A stretch of 64,000 bases of DNA. It comes from Terriglobia bacterium (GTDB lineage: Bacteria; Acidobacteriota; Terriglobia; JAIQFV01). Under the pieces are notes generated by a model that made no database searches, was not told where the DNA came from, and saw nothing but the letters and a program-made list of their open reading frames with translations. The position numbers and the translations under genes are program-made. Below, piece after piece: positions 18,267 to 27,225 of the stretch (position 1 is the stretch's first letter; the number at the start of each line of letters is the position of its first letter). The stretch is taken from positions 540,510 to 604,509 of the forward strand of contig JAIQFV010000001.1 of assembly GCA_020073085.1 (NCBI GenBank), written 5' to 3'.

Positions 18267-19394
18267 TTACTCCATCGTCAACAGCCGGGTGAGCAAGGCG
18301 ACGCGCTCCGGGAGTCGATCCAGCTGGATGAACTCATCCACCGAGTGTGCGCCGTCGCCGATCACCCCGAGCCCGTCCAGGGTGGGGACCCCGAGGGCTG
18401 CCGTGAAGTTGCCGTCGCTGCCCCCGCCCGTCGCACCTTCCGAGAGCCTGAGTCCGAGCTCCCGTCCGATCGCTTCGGCCCGTCTAAATAAAGCAGCGAT
18501 CCTCGCAGTGCGCTCCAGTGGCGGGCGATTGATGCCTCCGGAGATCTCGAGTTTCGCCCCCGGGTTGAGGGGCCTCAGACCATAAATTCTTCGGGTAAGG
18601 CGTTCGCCTTCCCGCGCGGTTTTCACGCGCACATCGATTTCAATCTCAGCTTCCGCGGGGACCACGTTCGATCGCGTGCCGCCCGTAATGAGCCCCACGT
18701 TCACCGAAGTGCCGAGCCTGCGGTTCGTCATGGCCTGAAGTCTCAGCACCTGGCGGGACAGCTCCTCAATCGCATTCACGCCGGCTTCGTGGGCGATCCC
18801 TGCATGAGCCGCCACCCCCCGGACCCGCAGCCGGAAGACCCCGACACCCTTGCGCGCTGTCTTCAAGCCCCCGTGGGGCGAAATCGACGGCTCCAACACC
18901 AAGACATGATCGCTCTTCCTGGCTTCCGAAAGGATGAGGCTTCGCGATGAATGGCTTCCCACCTCTTCGTCAGAATCAAAGAGCGCCACGATGCGCCGCG
19001 GCGTTTCGAGCTCTAAATCCCGAATCGCTTTCAAGGCAAAATAGAAGGCCGCAATACTGGCCTTCATGTCAAAAATACCCGGCCCTCTGGCCCTGTTCCC
19101 TTCGATGGTGAAAGGAAGCATTTTCAACGTTCCCCCTGGCCAAACCGTATCCGTGTGGCCCAGAACGAAGACCTGTCTCCTCCCCCGACCGGCGCCCAGC
19201 CGAAGATGGTTCCCATATCCTCGGACGTGATGCACCTTCGACGTCACCCCAATCGAGCGAAACTTTCTCGAAAGCCAATCCACAAGCCGGTCAATGGCCG
19301 CTTTATCATCCGAGGGGGACTCCATCTTCACCAGCTCACCGATCATTCCGACCAGTTGCTCTCGCTGCCCCCTGAAATATTCAATGAGATTCAT
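18267..19394 (-). CDS. M20 family metallopeptidase (carboxypeptidase G2-like)
   Basis: A 375-residue zinc peptidase of family M20 with no signal peptide. The di-zinc site is visible: His in LGHTDTVWP, the bridging Asp in GPGIFDMK, the catalytic Glu-Glu pair in DSDEEVGS and a later GGGSDGN. A dimerisation domain lies between about residues 185 and 290. The closest type is glutamate carboxypeptidase (CPG2), which removes C-terminal glutamate, but related acylases cannot be excluded. It lies 85 bases upstream of the VWA gene on the same strand and is divergent from the second receptor gene. Confidence 0.88.
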   Translation of the reverse strand: MNLIEYFRGQREQLVGMIGELVKMESPSDDKAAIDRLVDWLSRKFRSIGVTSKVHHVRGYGNHLRLGAGRGRRQVFVLGHTDTVWPGGTLKMLPFTIEGNRARGPGIFDMKASIAAFYFALKAIRDLELETPRRIVALFDSDEEVGSHSSRSLILSEARKSDHVLVLEPSISPHGGLKTARKGVGVFRLRVRGVAAHAGIAHEAGVNAIEELSRQVLRLQAMTNRRLGTSVNVGLITGGTRSNVVPAEAEIEIDVRVKTAREGERLTRRIYGLRPLNPGAKLEISGGINRPPLERTARIAALFRRAEAIGRELGLRLSEGATGGGSDGNFTAALGVPTLDGLGVIGDGAHSVDEFIQLDRLPERVALLTRLLTME

Positions 19395-19629
19395 GTGATT
19401 GCCGCGTCATGTTACCCCTCAAACCGATCAAGTCAACAAATCATTTCATCCTGTAGAAGTCAAAGTCAAGGTTCAATCCTGAATTATCTCGCCCTTCTTT
19501 AATTTTTTAAAAAGAAACTCTTCTGCTCCCTTTCCGTTTTTGTTTATAATCAGGGCGTACACCACTACGAACCAAACCGACTACAAATCGTCAGTCACTA
19601 ACCATTCGTTCCGGCAACAGGAGGTCACC

Positions 19630-22600
19630 ATGTGTGGCTCAAGATTCCGTGCGAGTTACGCCGTAATGGTGTGTCTCGCGGCATACCTGTGTTTGACGAG
19701 CTTTGGTTTTGCACAAACCTTCCGGGGGACAATCCTCGGAACGGTGATGGACAATTCGGGCGCCGTGGTGCCGGGCGCCGGTATCACGGTGAAGAACTCA
19801 GCCACGGGGCTGACGCGGACAACGGCCACGGATACGGTGGGAAATTATGTCGTGGCGGAACTCCCTATTGGAACCTACGAGCTGACGGTCGAAATGAAAG
19901 GGTTCCAGAGGGCCGTTGTCACGAACCTGAAAGTTGAGGTGGCGGTGGAACGGCGGGTGGATGTCACCTTGCGGCCGGGCTCGCTTGAGCAAAGGATGGA
20001 AGTGGAGGCCTCGGTCCCGCTTGTGGACACCACCGATAACACCCTGGGGGGGTTGATTGAAAGCCAGCAAGCCGAGAGCCTGCCGGTCAACGGTCGTGAC
20101 TTTAATAAACTCCTCGTTCTGGTCCCCGGAGCGAGCGGGGCCCCGGACGGCACCACGGATTCGCCCGGATCCTTTGGCTTGTTCAGCGTCAATGGCAATC
20201 GCGGCCGTTCCAACAATTATCTTCTGGACGGCACCGACATGAATGACGGTTATCGGAATCTGCCGGCCATCAACGAGGCGGGCGTCTTCGGCACTCCCGC
20301 CACTATTCTCCCCATCGAAGCGATCGCTGAAGTGGGGGTCCTTTCTCATTTCGAGCCGGAATACGGACGGAACGCCGGGAGCGTGGTTAACATCGTCACC
20401 AAGTCCGGGACCAATCAAATTCACGGCAGCGTGTATGAATTCTTCCGAAACGATAAGCTCGATGCCCGAAACTTCTTCAACCCCGACACCGACCCGAAGA
20501 CGGCGTTCCGGAACAACCAGTTCGGGTTTGTCCTGGGCGGCCCCCTCGTGCATGACAAGACGTTTTGGCTTGTTAACTACGAGGGCCAACGGGAGCGCGT
20601 GGGACTGAATAGTGTGGCGCGCGTGCCGGACCCCCGGGAAATTGCCGCGCTTGGAGGCGCCACGAATCCGATCATTCGGGGGATTCTGGCGCGAAACCCG
20701 TGGCCTCAGCCCAACCGGCCGGTGCCCCTGTTTGATCCGTCGCCCAACGCCTTTATCACCACTCGCGCCTTCAATAACGTCGACAGCTTTATCGCCAAAC
20801 TCGATCATACGTTCAACGCCACCAATACGCTGACCGGGCGATACTATTACGGGAACAGCGACCAGAGTTTTCCTCTGGCCATCCTGGCGGGCAACGTCCT
20901 TCCCGGCTTCAATACGGTCACCCCGACCCGGGTCCAGCTGGTCTCACTTTCGTACATCCACATCTTCTCCACCACCAAGGTCAACGAAGCCCGGTTCGGT
21001 TTCAACCGGTTTGTGGAGAAGTTCCTCCCCGAAGACAACGGCTTCGACCCAAGCACTATTGGGTTGAACACCGGCGCCACCAATCCCCGTGATTTTGGTT
21101 TGCCCTTTATTCGAATCCGGAACGATCCCGCGCTTGGATCCTCGATCGCCTCCATTGGTTCAACGCTGTCAGTGCCCCGGGGCCGCGTTGATACCAACTG
21201 GCAATTCATCGACAACTTCTCCTGGAAAGTGCCCAAGCACAACGTCAAACTGGGCTATGAATTCCGGCGCACCTTCGTGAACGGCTTTTTTGATGCCGGC
21301 TATCGCGGCCGCCTTGATTTCGCATCCCTCCAGGATTTTCTCCAGGGGAATTTGAGTGGCGGTCGCAGCGCCCGGGGCGATTCGCAGCGGGGGACCTTCC
21401 AGAACTCTTATGGGTGGTATTTCCAGGACGGCTTCCAGGTCCGGCGCAACCTGACTCTCAACTATGGCCTGCGGTGGGACTACTACGGGGTCATCGGAGA
21501 AGAGCGGAATCGGTTCAGCAATTTTGATCCAACCCTCGGCCTCGTCCCCATCGGCTCGAACGGCCTCGACAGGTTGTACAACCGCGACCTCAATAATTTT
21601 GCTCCACGCCTCTCAATTGCCTGGGACCTGACCGGAAAGGGCAAGACGGTATTGAGGGCGGGATGGGGACTGTTCTTCGACGCCTTCTCGCAGGACTTCT
21701 TTGTCGGCCAACTTCCCTTCAACACGTTCAATCCGGGTGCGGCATACAATCCTATTGGACCCTCTGGTGTTCTTTTCTCTTTCTCCACGACTGACACCTT
21801 GCAGCGCGGCGTCCCTGTCTTCACCGGTTTCTCGGATTCCGATGTCTTCGCCACGCAGCGCGACTTGCGCACACCCTACGTGCAGAACTTCAGTCTGAAT
21901 CTCCAACAGGAGGTCGCCAAGAACGTGGTTCTGCAAGTGGGCTATGTGGGATCTCAGGGCCGGAAGCTGTTCCGGTACCGGGACATCAATCAGCCGCCCA
22001 ACCCCGCAGTTTCTACCTCACGGCCCTTTGATAACGGTCCCTTCGCTCCTTCCGGCGGCACCTTCTTCTATATCAACAACCTGGAGAGTTCAGCGGCGTC
22101 CAATTACAACAGCCTGCAGACCAGCCTGGCTTTCCGCAACTTGCACGGCTTCACGTCCACGGTGAACTGGACTTATGGGCACTCCATCGACAATGCCAGT
22201 GACGGGCAAGACTACGTGGCCAACGCCACGCAACCGGAAAACAGTTTCCGCCCGGACCTCGAACGTGCCAATTCCAACTTTGACATCCGACACCGCATTT
22301 CGTGGACCTTCTCCTACGAAATTCCACAGTGGTCGCAAAGCTGGAAACGTTTAACGGCCGGTTGGCAGGTCAGCGGCGCCCTTTCGCTGCAATCGGGGGC
22401 CCCTTTCCACGTGAACCTGTTTGATGATTACAACGGGACGGGAGAGTTCTTCCCCCGCCCCGACCTTGTTGGCGACCCCTTCGCCGGGACCCATGGCCCG
22501 GACGCCTTCTTGAATCTCACCGCGTTCCAGGTTCCATGCCGCCTGGACCCCACCGGAGACGGGAGCGCCGCGTCCTGCATCCCGGGGACGCAGCATTTCG

Positions 22601-22920
22601 GTACGCTGGGCCGGAACTCTCTTCGGGGGCCGAACTACAGGGATTTCGATTTTGCAATCATGAAGATGACGCCGCTCAGTGAGAAGATCAAGCTCCAATT
22701 CCGCGCCGAATTCTTCAATTTGTTCAACCACCCCAACTTCAGCTCGCCGCTGCTGCCGGGGTTTTCCTCTGACGCCAGCTTCAACGGTATCAATCCGGTG
22801 ACAGGGCATGGCGTTGGGTTTTTGCCCATCACGGTCACCCCTGATGTCGGGATAGGAAATCCTTTCCTGGGAGGCGGTGGTCCGCGGAATATTCAGATGG
22901 CATTGAAACTGATCTTTTGA
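19630..22920 (+). CDS. TonB-dependent receptor, Oar-like, with carboxypeptidase-regulatory domain
   Basis: A 1,096-residue outer-membrane transporter of the Oar-like class. CAGGAGG six bases ahead fixes the ATG at 19630; earlier in-frame starts at 19540 lack such a site. Parts in order: signal peptide (about 1-29, ending FGFAQ), carboxypeptidase-regulatory domain starting GTILGTVMDNSG, plug domain with LPVNGRDFNKLL, SVNGNRGRSNNYLLDG and the VVNIVTKSGTN motif, then a barrel ending LKLIF. It differs clearly from the other two receptors in the window, so they are not recent copies. A strong terminator follows at 22948-22975. Confidence 0.92.
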   Translation: MCGSRFRASYAVMVCLAAYLCLTSFGFAQTFRGTILGTVMDNSGAVVPGAGITVKNSATGLTRTTATDTVGNYVVAELPIGTYELTVEMKGFQRAVVTNLKVEVAVERRVDVTLRPGSLEQRMEVEASVPLVDTTDNTLGGLIESQQAESLPVNGRDFNKLLVLVPGASGAPDGTTDSPGSFGLFSVNGNRGRSNNYLLDGTDMNDGYRNLPAINEAGVFGTPATILPIEAIAEVGVLSHFEPEYGRNAGSVVNIVTKSGTNQIHGSVYEFFRNDKLDARNFFNPDTDPKTAFRNNQFGFVLGGPLVHDKTFWLVNYEGQRERVGLNSVARVPDPREIAALGGATNPIIRGILARNPWPQPNRPVPLFDPSPNAFITTRAFNNVDSFIAKLDHTFNATNTLTGRYYYGNSDQSFPLAILAGNVLPGFNTVTPTRVQLVSLSYIHIFSTTKVNEARFGFNRFVEKFLPEDNGFDPSTIGLNTGATNPRDFGLPFIRIRNDPALGSSIASIGSTLSVPRGRVDTNWQFIDNFSWKVPKHNVKLGYEFRRTFVNGFFDAGYRGRLDFASLQDFLQGNLSGGRSARGDSQRGTFQNSYGWYFQDGFQVRRNLTLNYGLRWDYYGVIGEERNRFSNFDPTLGLVPIGSNGLDRLYNRDLNNFAPRLSIAWDLTGKGKTVLRAGWGLFFDAFSQDFFVGQLPFNTFNPGAAYNPIGPSGVLFSFSTTDTLQRGVPVFTGFSDSDVFATQRDLRTPYVQNFSLNLQQEVAKNVVLQVGYVGSQGRKLFRYRDINQPPNPAVSTSRPFDNGPFAPSGGTFFYINNLESSAASNYNSLQTSLAFRNLHGFTSTVNWTYGHSIDNASDGQDYVANATQPENSFRPDLERANSNFDIRHRISWTFSYEIPQWSQSWKRLTAGWQVSGALSLQSGAPFHVNLFDDYNGTGEFFPRPDLVGDPFAGTHGPDAFLNLTAFQVPCRLDPTGDGSAASCIPGTQHFGTLGRNSLRGPNYRDFDFAIMKMTPLSEKIKLQFRAEFFNLFNHPNFSSPLLPGFSSDASFNGINPVTGHGVGFLPITVTPDVGIGNPFLGGGGPRNIQMALKLIF

Positions 22921-22947
22921 TCTGGCGGGGAGAGCACAAAAGACCTC

Positions 22948-22975
22948 GGGCTGCTCGATTGAGTGGCCCTTTTTT
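22948..22975 (+). terminator. Rho-independent terminator after the second TonB-dependent receptor
   Basis: GGGCTGCTC and GAGTGGCCC form a nine-pair stem (seven Watson-Crick, two wobble) around a GATT loop, followed directly by six T residues. It begins 28 bases after the receptor stop codon. Confidence 0.8.
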
Positions 22976-23043
22976 GTGCCCCGGGTTTTCCTTCAATCCA
23001 ATTCCGTTCAGGAAGAAGTCGATCGATGGGACGTAAGCTGGGC

Positions 23044-23250
23044 TCAGGCCGACTTGGCTTGCGTGATCTCTTCCGGGCTCAGTTCAAACTTCATCCCCGG
23101 CTGCAGTTCCTTCGGCAATACCCAGCGCTCCCCTGATTGAATCTTCTGCTGGAGATCAAGGTACAACTGCGTATACTTGTGTTCTTCATCGTAGGCCATT
23201 GCCGTGGCTTTGCGAAAACCAAAGCTGATGTGAAAGAGTTCGAAGGTCAT
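23044..23250 (-). CDS. Small hypothetical protein
   Basis: A possible protein of 68 residues (51 from an inner ATG at 23199), not recognised. Its C-terminal part, with EEHKYTQLYLDLQQKIQSGERW and a closing FELSPEEI motif split over two helices, has a convincing protein-like composition. No good ribosome site precedes any of the three possible starts. It is convergent with the second receptor gene and divergent from the MscS gene. Confidence 0.4.
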   Translation of the reverse strand: MTFELFHISFGFRKATAMAYDEEHKYTQLYLDLQQKIQSGERWVLPKELQPGMKFELSPEEITQAKSA

Positions 23251-23461
23251 GGCGAAATCATAACACAGGTATTGCAAGAGAGACAGCCGGCCTGCACGCT
23301 CATCCCGGGTTCTGCATGCTCTTCGCTCCAGTGCTTCAGGCCGCGCCATGAAGAACGAGTTCGAATCGCTTGCTTTTGCGAATACAAATTCTGATTTATA
23401 TTTCCTGATCGCGTCCCTATAATTCCATTCGCCCTTAGGATTTCAGAGTCACAGAGGCCTT

Positions 23462-24802
23462 GTGAAAACTCAGCCGAATGCACGCCGTCAGCGGGAATGG
23501 AGGGGAGCACTCCTTTGCCTCATGGCACTGCTGCTCGTGTCTTTCGAAATGAAAGGGTTTGCCGCCAGTTCCACTCCCCTTTCGACCGAAAGCAACCCCG
23601 CCCACAACACCGGGTCCGTGGCGTCGTCCAATTCCGTCGTTGAGATCCTGCAACGCATCCTCCAGGACCAGCAACGGCTTCGCGAGCTCAGGCCGGGGCG
23701 GTCCATTCTCCAGACAGAAATCGAAACGCTTCAGTCGGATGTTGATGATCTCACCGCCCGAGTCCAGGCGACCCCGGCCGTCATCCCAACGGGCGAGAGC
23801 AACCCCAGGCGGGATTCACTCGAGAAGAAGCTGGCCTCCGCTCAATCCAGGTTGAGCACCTCCACTCAAAAGATGAGCAAGGTCGAGGATGCAATGGAGG
23901 AACTCAGTAGTGAGCGGAATTCGATGCTGCTCGCTCTGGGACGCCGCATTGTGTTCTTCCTGATCTTTGCCTTCCTCATTTGGATCCTGGCACGACTTCT
24001 GAAGCGCATTCCCGGACGCATCGTCAAAGAGGAGCAGGACCGCTTTTACATCCACAAGCTCATCACCTATTCCGGCCGGCTGCTGGTCACAATCATCTTC
24101 CTCTACACGATCTTTGGAGAACTCGGCTCGTTCTCCGCATTCCTTGGACTGACGGGCGCCGGGGTCGCCATTGCCTTGCAGGATGTGATCGTGAGTTTCG
24201 TGGCATGGTTCTTCATCATCGGACGCCGAGGCCTGACCATCGGTGACCGCATCGAGGTCTCGGGCGTACGGGGGGATGTAATCGACATCGGGGTGCTCCG
24301 GATCGTCGTGCAGGAAGTCGGCAACTGGATCAGTAATGACGTCCCCACGGGGCGTCGTGTCTTCGTGCCCAACAGCTTCGTGTTCAAGAATTACTTTTTC
24401 AACTACACCAAGCCGCAACCCTTCATCAACGACGAGCTTAAGCTGACGTTCACCTTTGAAACGGACTGGCAGCAGGCAGTTGACCTGGTGCGGGCAACGG
24501 CTCGAAATGTGATGAACGAGTTCTTCGACGGAGAACCGGGAGGAAAGGAACTGGTCCCCCAGGACGAATCCTTCACGCACTGGGGAACCGGCGTCAATCC
24601 GGCGATGCCTGCAGTGTATACGCGAATTGCGGAGAGCGGCGTCGAGGTTCGAATCGTTTATTACACGCGGGTTCGCGAGCGCAACAAGATGCGTGACGCC
24701 ATGAATCGCGCCATCCTGAAGGCGCTTTCAGCGCATCCCGGTCTGACTCTTGCTTACCCGACCTCCCGGGCCATTTCCACACCCTCGGGAGTCAAACCGT
24801 GA
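23462..24802 (+). CDS. Mechanosensitive ion channel, MscS family
   Basis: A 446-residue inner-membrane channel. A hydrophobic leader (about 14-35) is followed by a periplasmic coiled-coil region (about 55-145, heptad-rich), then transmembrane helices near 155-175, 195-215 and 220-240. The pore-lining helix has the glycine/alanine pattern GLTGAGVAIALQD, and the beta domain follows with DRIEVSG and GDVIDIGVLR. Such channels open on membrane tension and release solutes in osmotic downshock. The start is a GTG at 23462. It precedes the flavoprotein gene on the same strand by 93 bases. Confidence 0.9.
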   Translation: MKTQPNARRQREWRGALLCLMALLLVSFEMKGFAASSTPLSTESNPAHNTGSVASSNSVVEILQRILQDQQRLRELRPGRSILQTEIETLQSDVDDLTARVQATPAVIPTGESNPRRDSLEKKLASAQSRLSTSTQKMSKVEDAMEELSSERNSMLLALGRRIVFFLIFAFLIWILARLLKRIPGRIVKEEQDRFYIHKLITYSGRLLVTIIFLYTIFGELGSFSAFLGLTGAGVAIALQDVIVSFVAWFFIIGRRGLTIGDRIEVSGVRGDVIDIGVLRIVVQEVGNWISNDVPTGRRVFVPNSFVFKNYFFNYTKPQPFINDELKLTFTFETDWQQAVDLVRATARNVMNEFFDGEPGGKELVPQDESFTHWGTGVNPAMPAVYTRIAESGVEVRIVYYTRVRERNKMRDAMNRAILKALSAHPGLTLAYPTSRAISTPSGVKP

Positions 24803-24895
24803 ACCTTGAGGAGGGGACAAGGCGCTGTCACCCTGCCGCCCTCTTCGGGTCCGTTGAAAATAGCCGTCTCGTATCTGCCGGAGGTTCAGGTTGGA

Positions 24896-26122
24896 ATGAT
24901 GGCCGCTCAAATCTCTAAAATGAAAATCGCCGTGGTGGGAGCCGGTCCTGCAGGTTCGATGGCAGCATCCCTGCTGGCCGAAGCCGGTCATGAGGTTCTG
25001 CTCTTTGAGCGCAAAGGAGGGGCGTGGGAGAAGCCGTGCGGCGGCGGGGTCACGTCAAAAGGGATACAGCGCTATCCGTTTCTGCTGGATGCGATGATTG
25101 AGAAAAAGTCGATCCGTCGCATCGAACTTCTTGACCATGAGGGCCGCAGCATCCACCTCCCCCTTCAGGCGCCCCTCTACATTTACTCACGCAAGGCGCT
25201 CAATGAACTCATGCTCCAGAGGGCGTTGTCGAGGGGGGCGCGCCTTGTGCCGGCCCACATTAGAGATCTTGAAGCCAAAGATGCCGAAGTGGACTTGAAC
25301 GGCTCCCCCGGCGGGCCAAGCCCCCACTGGGGTTTGCACACCCCTCACGGTTCGTTTGAAGCCGACTTTGTTATCATTGCGAACGGGGCGAAGAGTTCCC
25401 TGGCGGATAACCTGGGACATAATTTCACTACCGCCGACTACAGCTCCGCGATGGGATACCACCTCCCCCTTCGCGAAGATTTCATCCGGATTCAATTCCT
25501 GAAGCAATTCAAGGGCTACATCTGGACATTTCCGAGAAGCGATCACCTTTCGCTGGGGATATGCTCCAAACTCTCAGAGCACAGTGCCGATGAATTGAAA
25601 TCGTTCCTTCACCTCTTTGCCCGGAGAATCTATGGCCGCGGGATCCCCACAAATGCTTACTTCTATTCCGCCCTGATCCCTACGCCGAAACTCGAGACTC
25701 TGCATCGATTGAAGATAACGGGCCCACACTGGGCACTCATTGGCGATGCAGCAGGATTGGTCGATCCCATCACAGGGGAAGGTATTTACTTCGCGATTCG
25801 ATCCGCTGAGCTGCTCGTTCAGTCATTGCTGGAAGGTCAAGCTGATCTGTACCCGGCCAGGGTTCGCGAGGACTTTGGCCTCAATCACCAACGGGCCGCC
25901 CAACTGATGCCCACCTTTTACACGGGACGGTTCTGGGGGGGCGAGTTCACGACGCGCATGATTCAATTCGCTCGCGCTTCTCGGACTATTCATTCCATCC
26001 TGACCCAGCTCTTCGAAGACCAGGACTACATCCACCTGAAGCGCCGCCTCATGCAGCAATTTCCACGAGCAATGATGGAAGCCGCACTGGGCGTTAGACC
26101 ACTGGTTGAGAAGCCGATATAA
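24896..26122 (+). CDS. Geranylgeranyl-reductase-like FAD-dependent oxidoreductase
   Basis: A 408-residue flavoprotein. The FAD dinucleotide site VVGAGPAGSMAA starts near residue 12, followed by the E/R motif LLFERKG, the family-typical KPCGGGVTSKG, and the second FAD motif GDAAGLVDPITGEG. These fit the geranylgeranyl reductase/FixC group, which reduces isoprenoid double bonds in lipids, quinones or carotenoids or oxidises related substrates. I place the start at the ATG at 24896, with GGAGG 11 bases before it; a later ATG at 24920 and an upstream TTG at 24806 are less well supported. Substrate is unknown. Confidence 0.82.
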   Translation: MMAAQISKMKIAVVGAGPAGSMAASLLAEAGHEVLLFERKGGAWEKPCGGGVTSKGIQRYPFLLDAMIEKKSIRRIELLDHEGRSIHLPLQAPLYIYSRKALNELMLQRALSRGARLVPAHIRDLEAKDAEVDLNGSPGGPSPHWGLHTPHGSFEADFVIIANGAKSSLADNLGHNFTTADYSSAMGYHLPLREDFIRIQFLKQFKGYIWTFPRSDHLSLGICSKLSEHSADELKSFLHLFARRIYGRGIPTNAYFYSALIPTPKLETLHRLKITGPHWALIGDAAGLVDPITGEGIYFAIRSAELLVQSLLEGQADLYPARVREDFGLNHQRAAQLMPTFYTGRFWGGEFTTRMIQFARASRTIHSILTQLFEDQDYIHLKRRLMQQFPRAMMEAALGVRPLVEKPI

Positions 26123-26244
26123 GGCGGGTTTCCGCCCGGGGCCCGAGGTCGTTCTCCCACCCATCAATCCGAGGTTCTAACCTGTGGATCTCGCCGAGGA
26201 CCACGGATCGCCCGTGGACCTCGTCCCGAATTGCCTGATCAGGA

Positions 26245-26523
26245 TTAATCCATTCGGCTGGCATGCATGGGAGGACGGTGGGAGGATCGCTCGTAGCCCC
26301 CCCCTCCTGGATCAGGATGAGGACTCTCCTCCACAAATGCAGTTTCCCATCTAAGACTCCCCGGCACCATTGTGAGGGTATCACAACGAACGTTCTCGGA
26401 ATAAGTTCGCCTGTACTGGCAAGAATAGGACCGCCCATCGAGCGAGCTTCTAAACTCAATGATGCTCTCCATGGGCCCTCCGTACTGATTGGAGGATAAC
26501 CTCAAAATTTGTCGAAATAACAA
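26245..26523 (-). CDS. Small protein or gene remnant, paralogue of the ORF at 26781-27140
   Basis: A 92-residue frame starting with TTG and without ribosome site; the frame stays open upstream to 26640 but lacks a usual start codon. It carries a block GG..E..IE..-GRSYSCQY-...Y...C.T.T.VP.SL.W that matches the next ORF at 21 of 45 positions by hand. The two conserved cysteines (in SCQY and seven or more residues after the following Tyr) could form a disulfide. The C-terminus beyond this block is proline/glycine-rich and not shared. It may be a degraded copy. Function unknown. Confidence 0.45.
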   Translation of the reverse strand: MLFRQILRLSSNQYGGPMESIIEFRSSLDGRSYSCQYRRTYSENVRCDTLTMVPGSLRWETAFVEESPHPDPGGGGYERSSHRPPMHASRMD

Positions 26524-26780
26524 CGGGGGTCGTTTTCCCTCTATACGCGGTGTGTTGGACCCTCCGAGGATCTTTGAAGTGGCAGGATAGGCGGAGATTA
26601 TTCGACCTGAGGCACCTTGTGAGTTGCAGACGAAGGGGTCTTATTTGCGGAAAAACGAGGCAGGAGTCTTTGCGCGAGGAAGGCGTCTCATCCCACCTCT
26701 TTGACTACAAGACGCAATCTGGAGTGGCCGGGAGGTTGAAAAGATTCTAAATCCGGGCGTCCCGCATTCTAAAGGGGGTG
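26524..26780. other. Region between the two related small ORFs
   Basis: Non-coding as far as I can see. The lower-copy frame continues without stop up to 26640, so part of it may once have encoded its N-terminus. No repeat or RNA seen. Confidence 0.4.
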
Positions 26781-27140
26781 TCACATTTCCAGGGGTGGTG
26801 CTTCCTGATCATCCCATTGCAGACTGTCAGGAACAAAGGTCATCGTATAGCATCCCCGGAATTGCAGGTATTCAATCTTGTACTGGCAGGTGTAAGACCG
26901 GCCATGGTATTCGTTCTTATATTCGATCACGTTTTCCACAACCCCTCCGATTTGCCTTCGGCGCTGATCCGCAATCAGATTCTCGTAATAGATCCATCCG
27001 TCGCTCAAACATGATTCAATCTGATTTCGGGAAGCCTTCCCGGTTGAGATCTCCCGGGTGACTACTCCGGGATTCGGGATCACTTCCGACTTCACTGTAT
27101 TAAGGGTGGAAAGGAGGGGTAGAAAATATGCCCCAGCCAA
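26781..27140 (-). CDS. Small probable secreted protein with GRSYTCQY motif, unknown
   Basis: A 119-residue frame from a TTG at 27140. The N-terminus (AGAYFLPLLSTL) is hydrophobic and, with the basic residues encoded just upstream, looks like a signal peptide, but no ATG or GTG lies there. The C-terminal half carries the same block as the ORF at 26245-26523, with GRSYTCQY, YTMTFVPDSLQW and two shared cysteines. It lies 85 bases downstream of the cyclase-like gene on the same strand and may be cotranscribed with it. Not recognised as a known family. Confidence 0.5.
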   Translation of the reverse strand: MAGAYFLPLLSTLNTVKSEVIPNPGVVTREISTGKASRNQIESCLSDGWIYYENLIADQRRRQIGGVVENVIEYKNEYHGRSYTCQYKIEYLQFRGCYTMTFVPDSLQWDDQEAPPLEM

Positions 27141-27225
27141 GATTTTTACATATCGGCTTCGAAAAAGGAGATCCCAGCAATGGCGTCCGGTTCGACCCCG
27201 AACCGTAATGTTTGCTGGACCTTGG

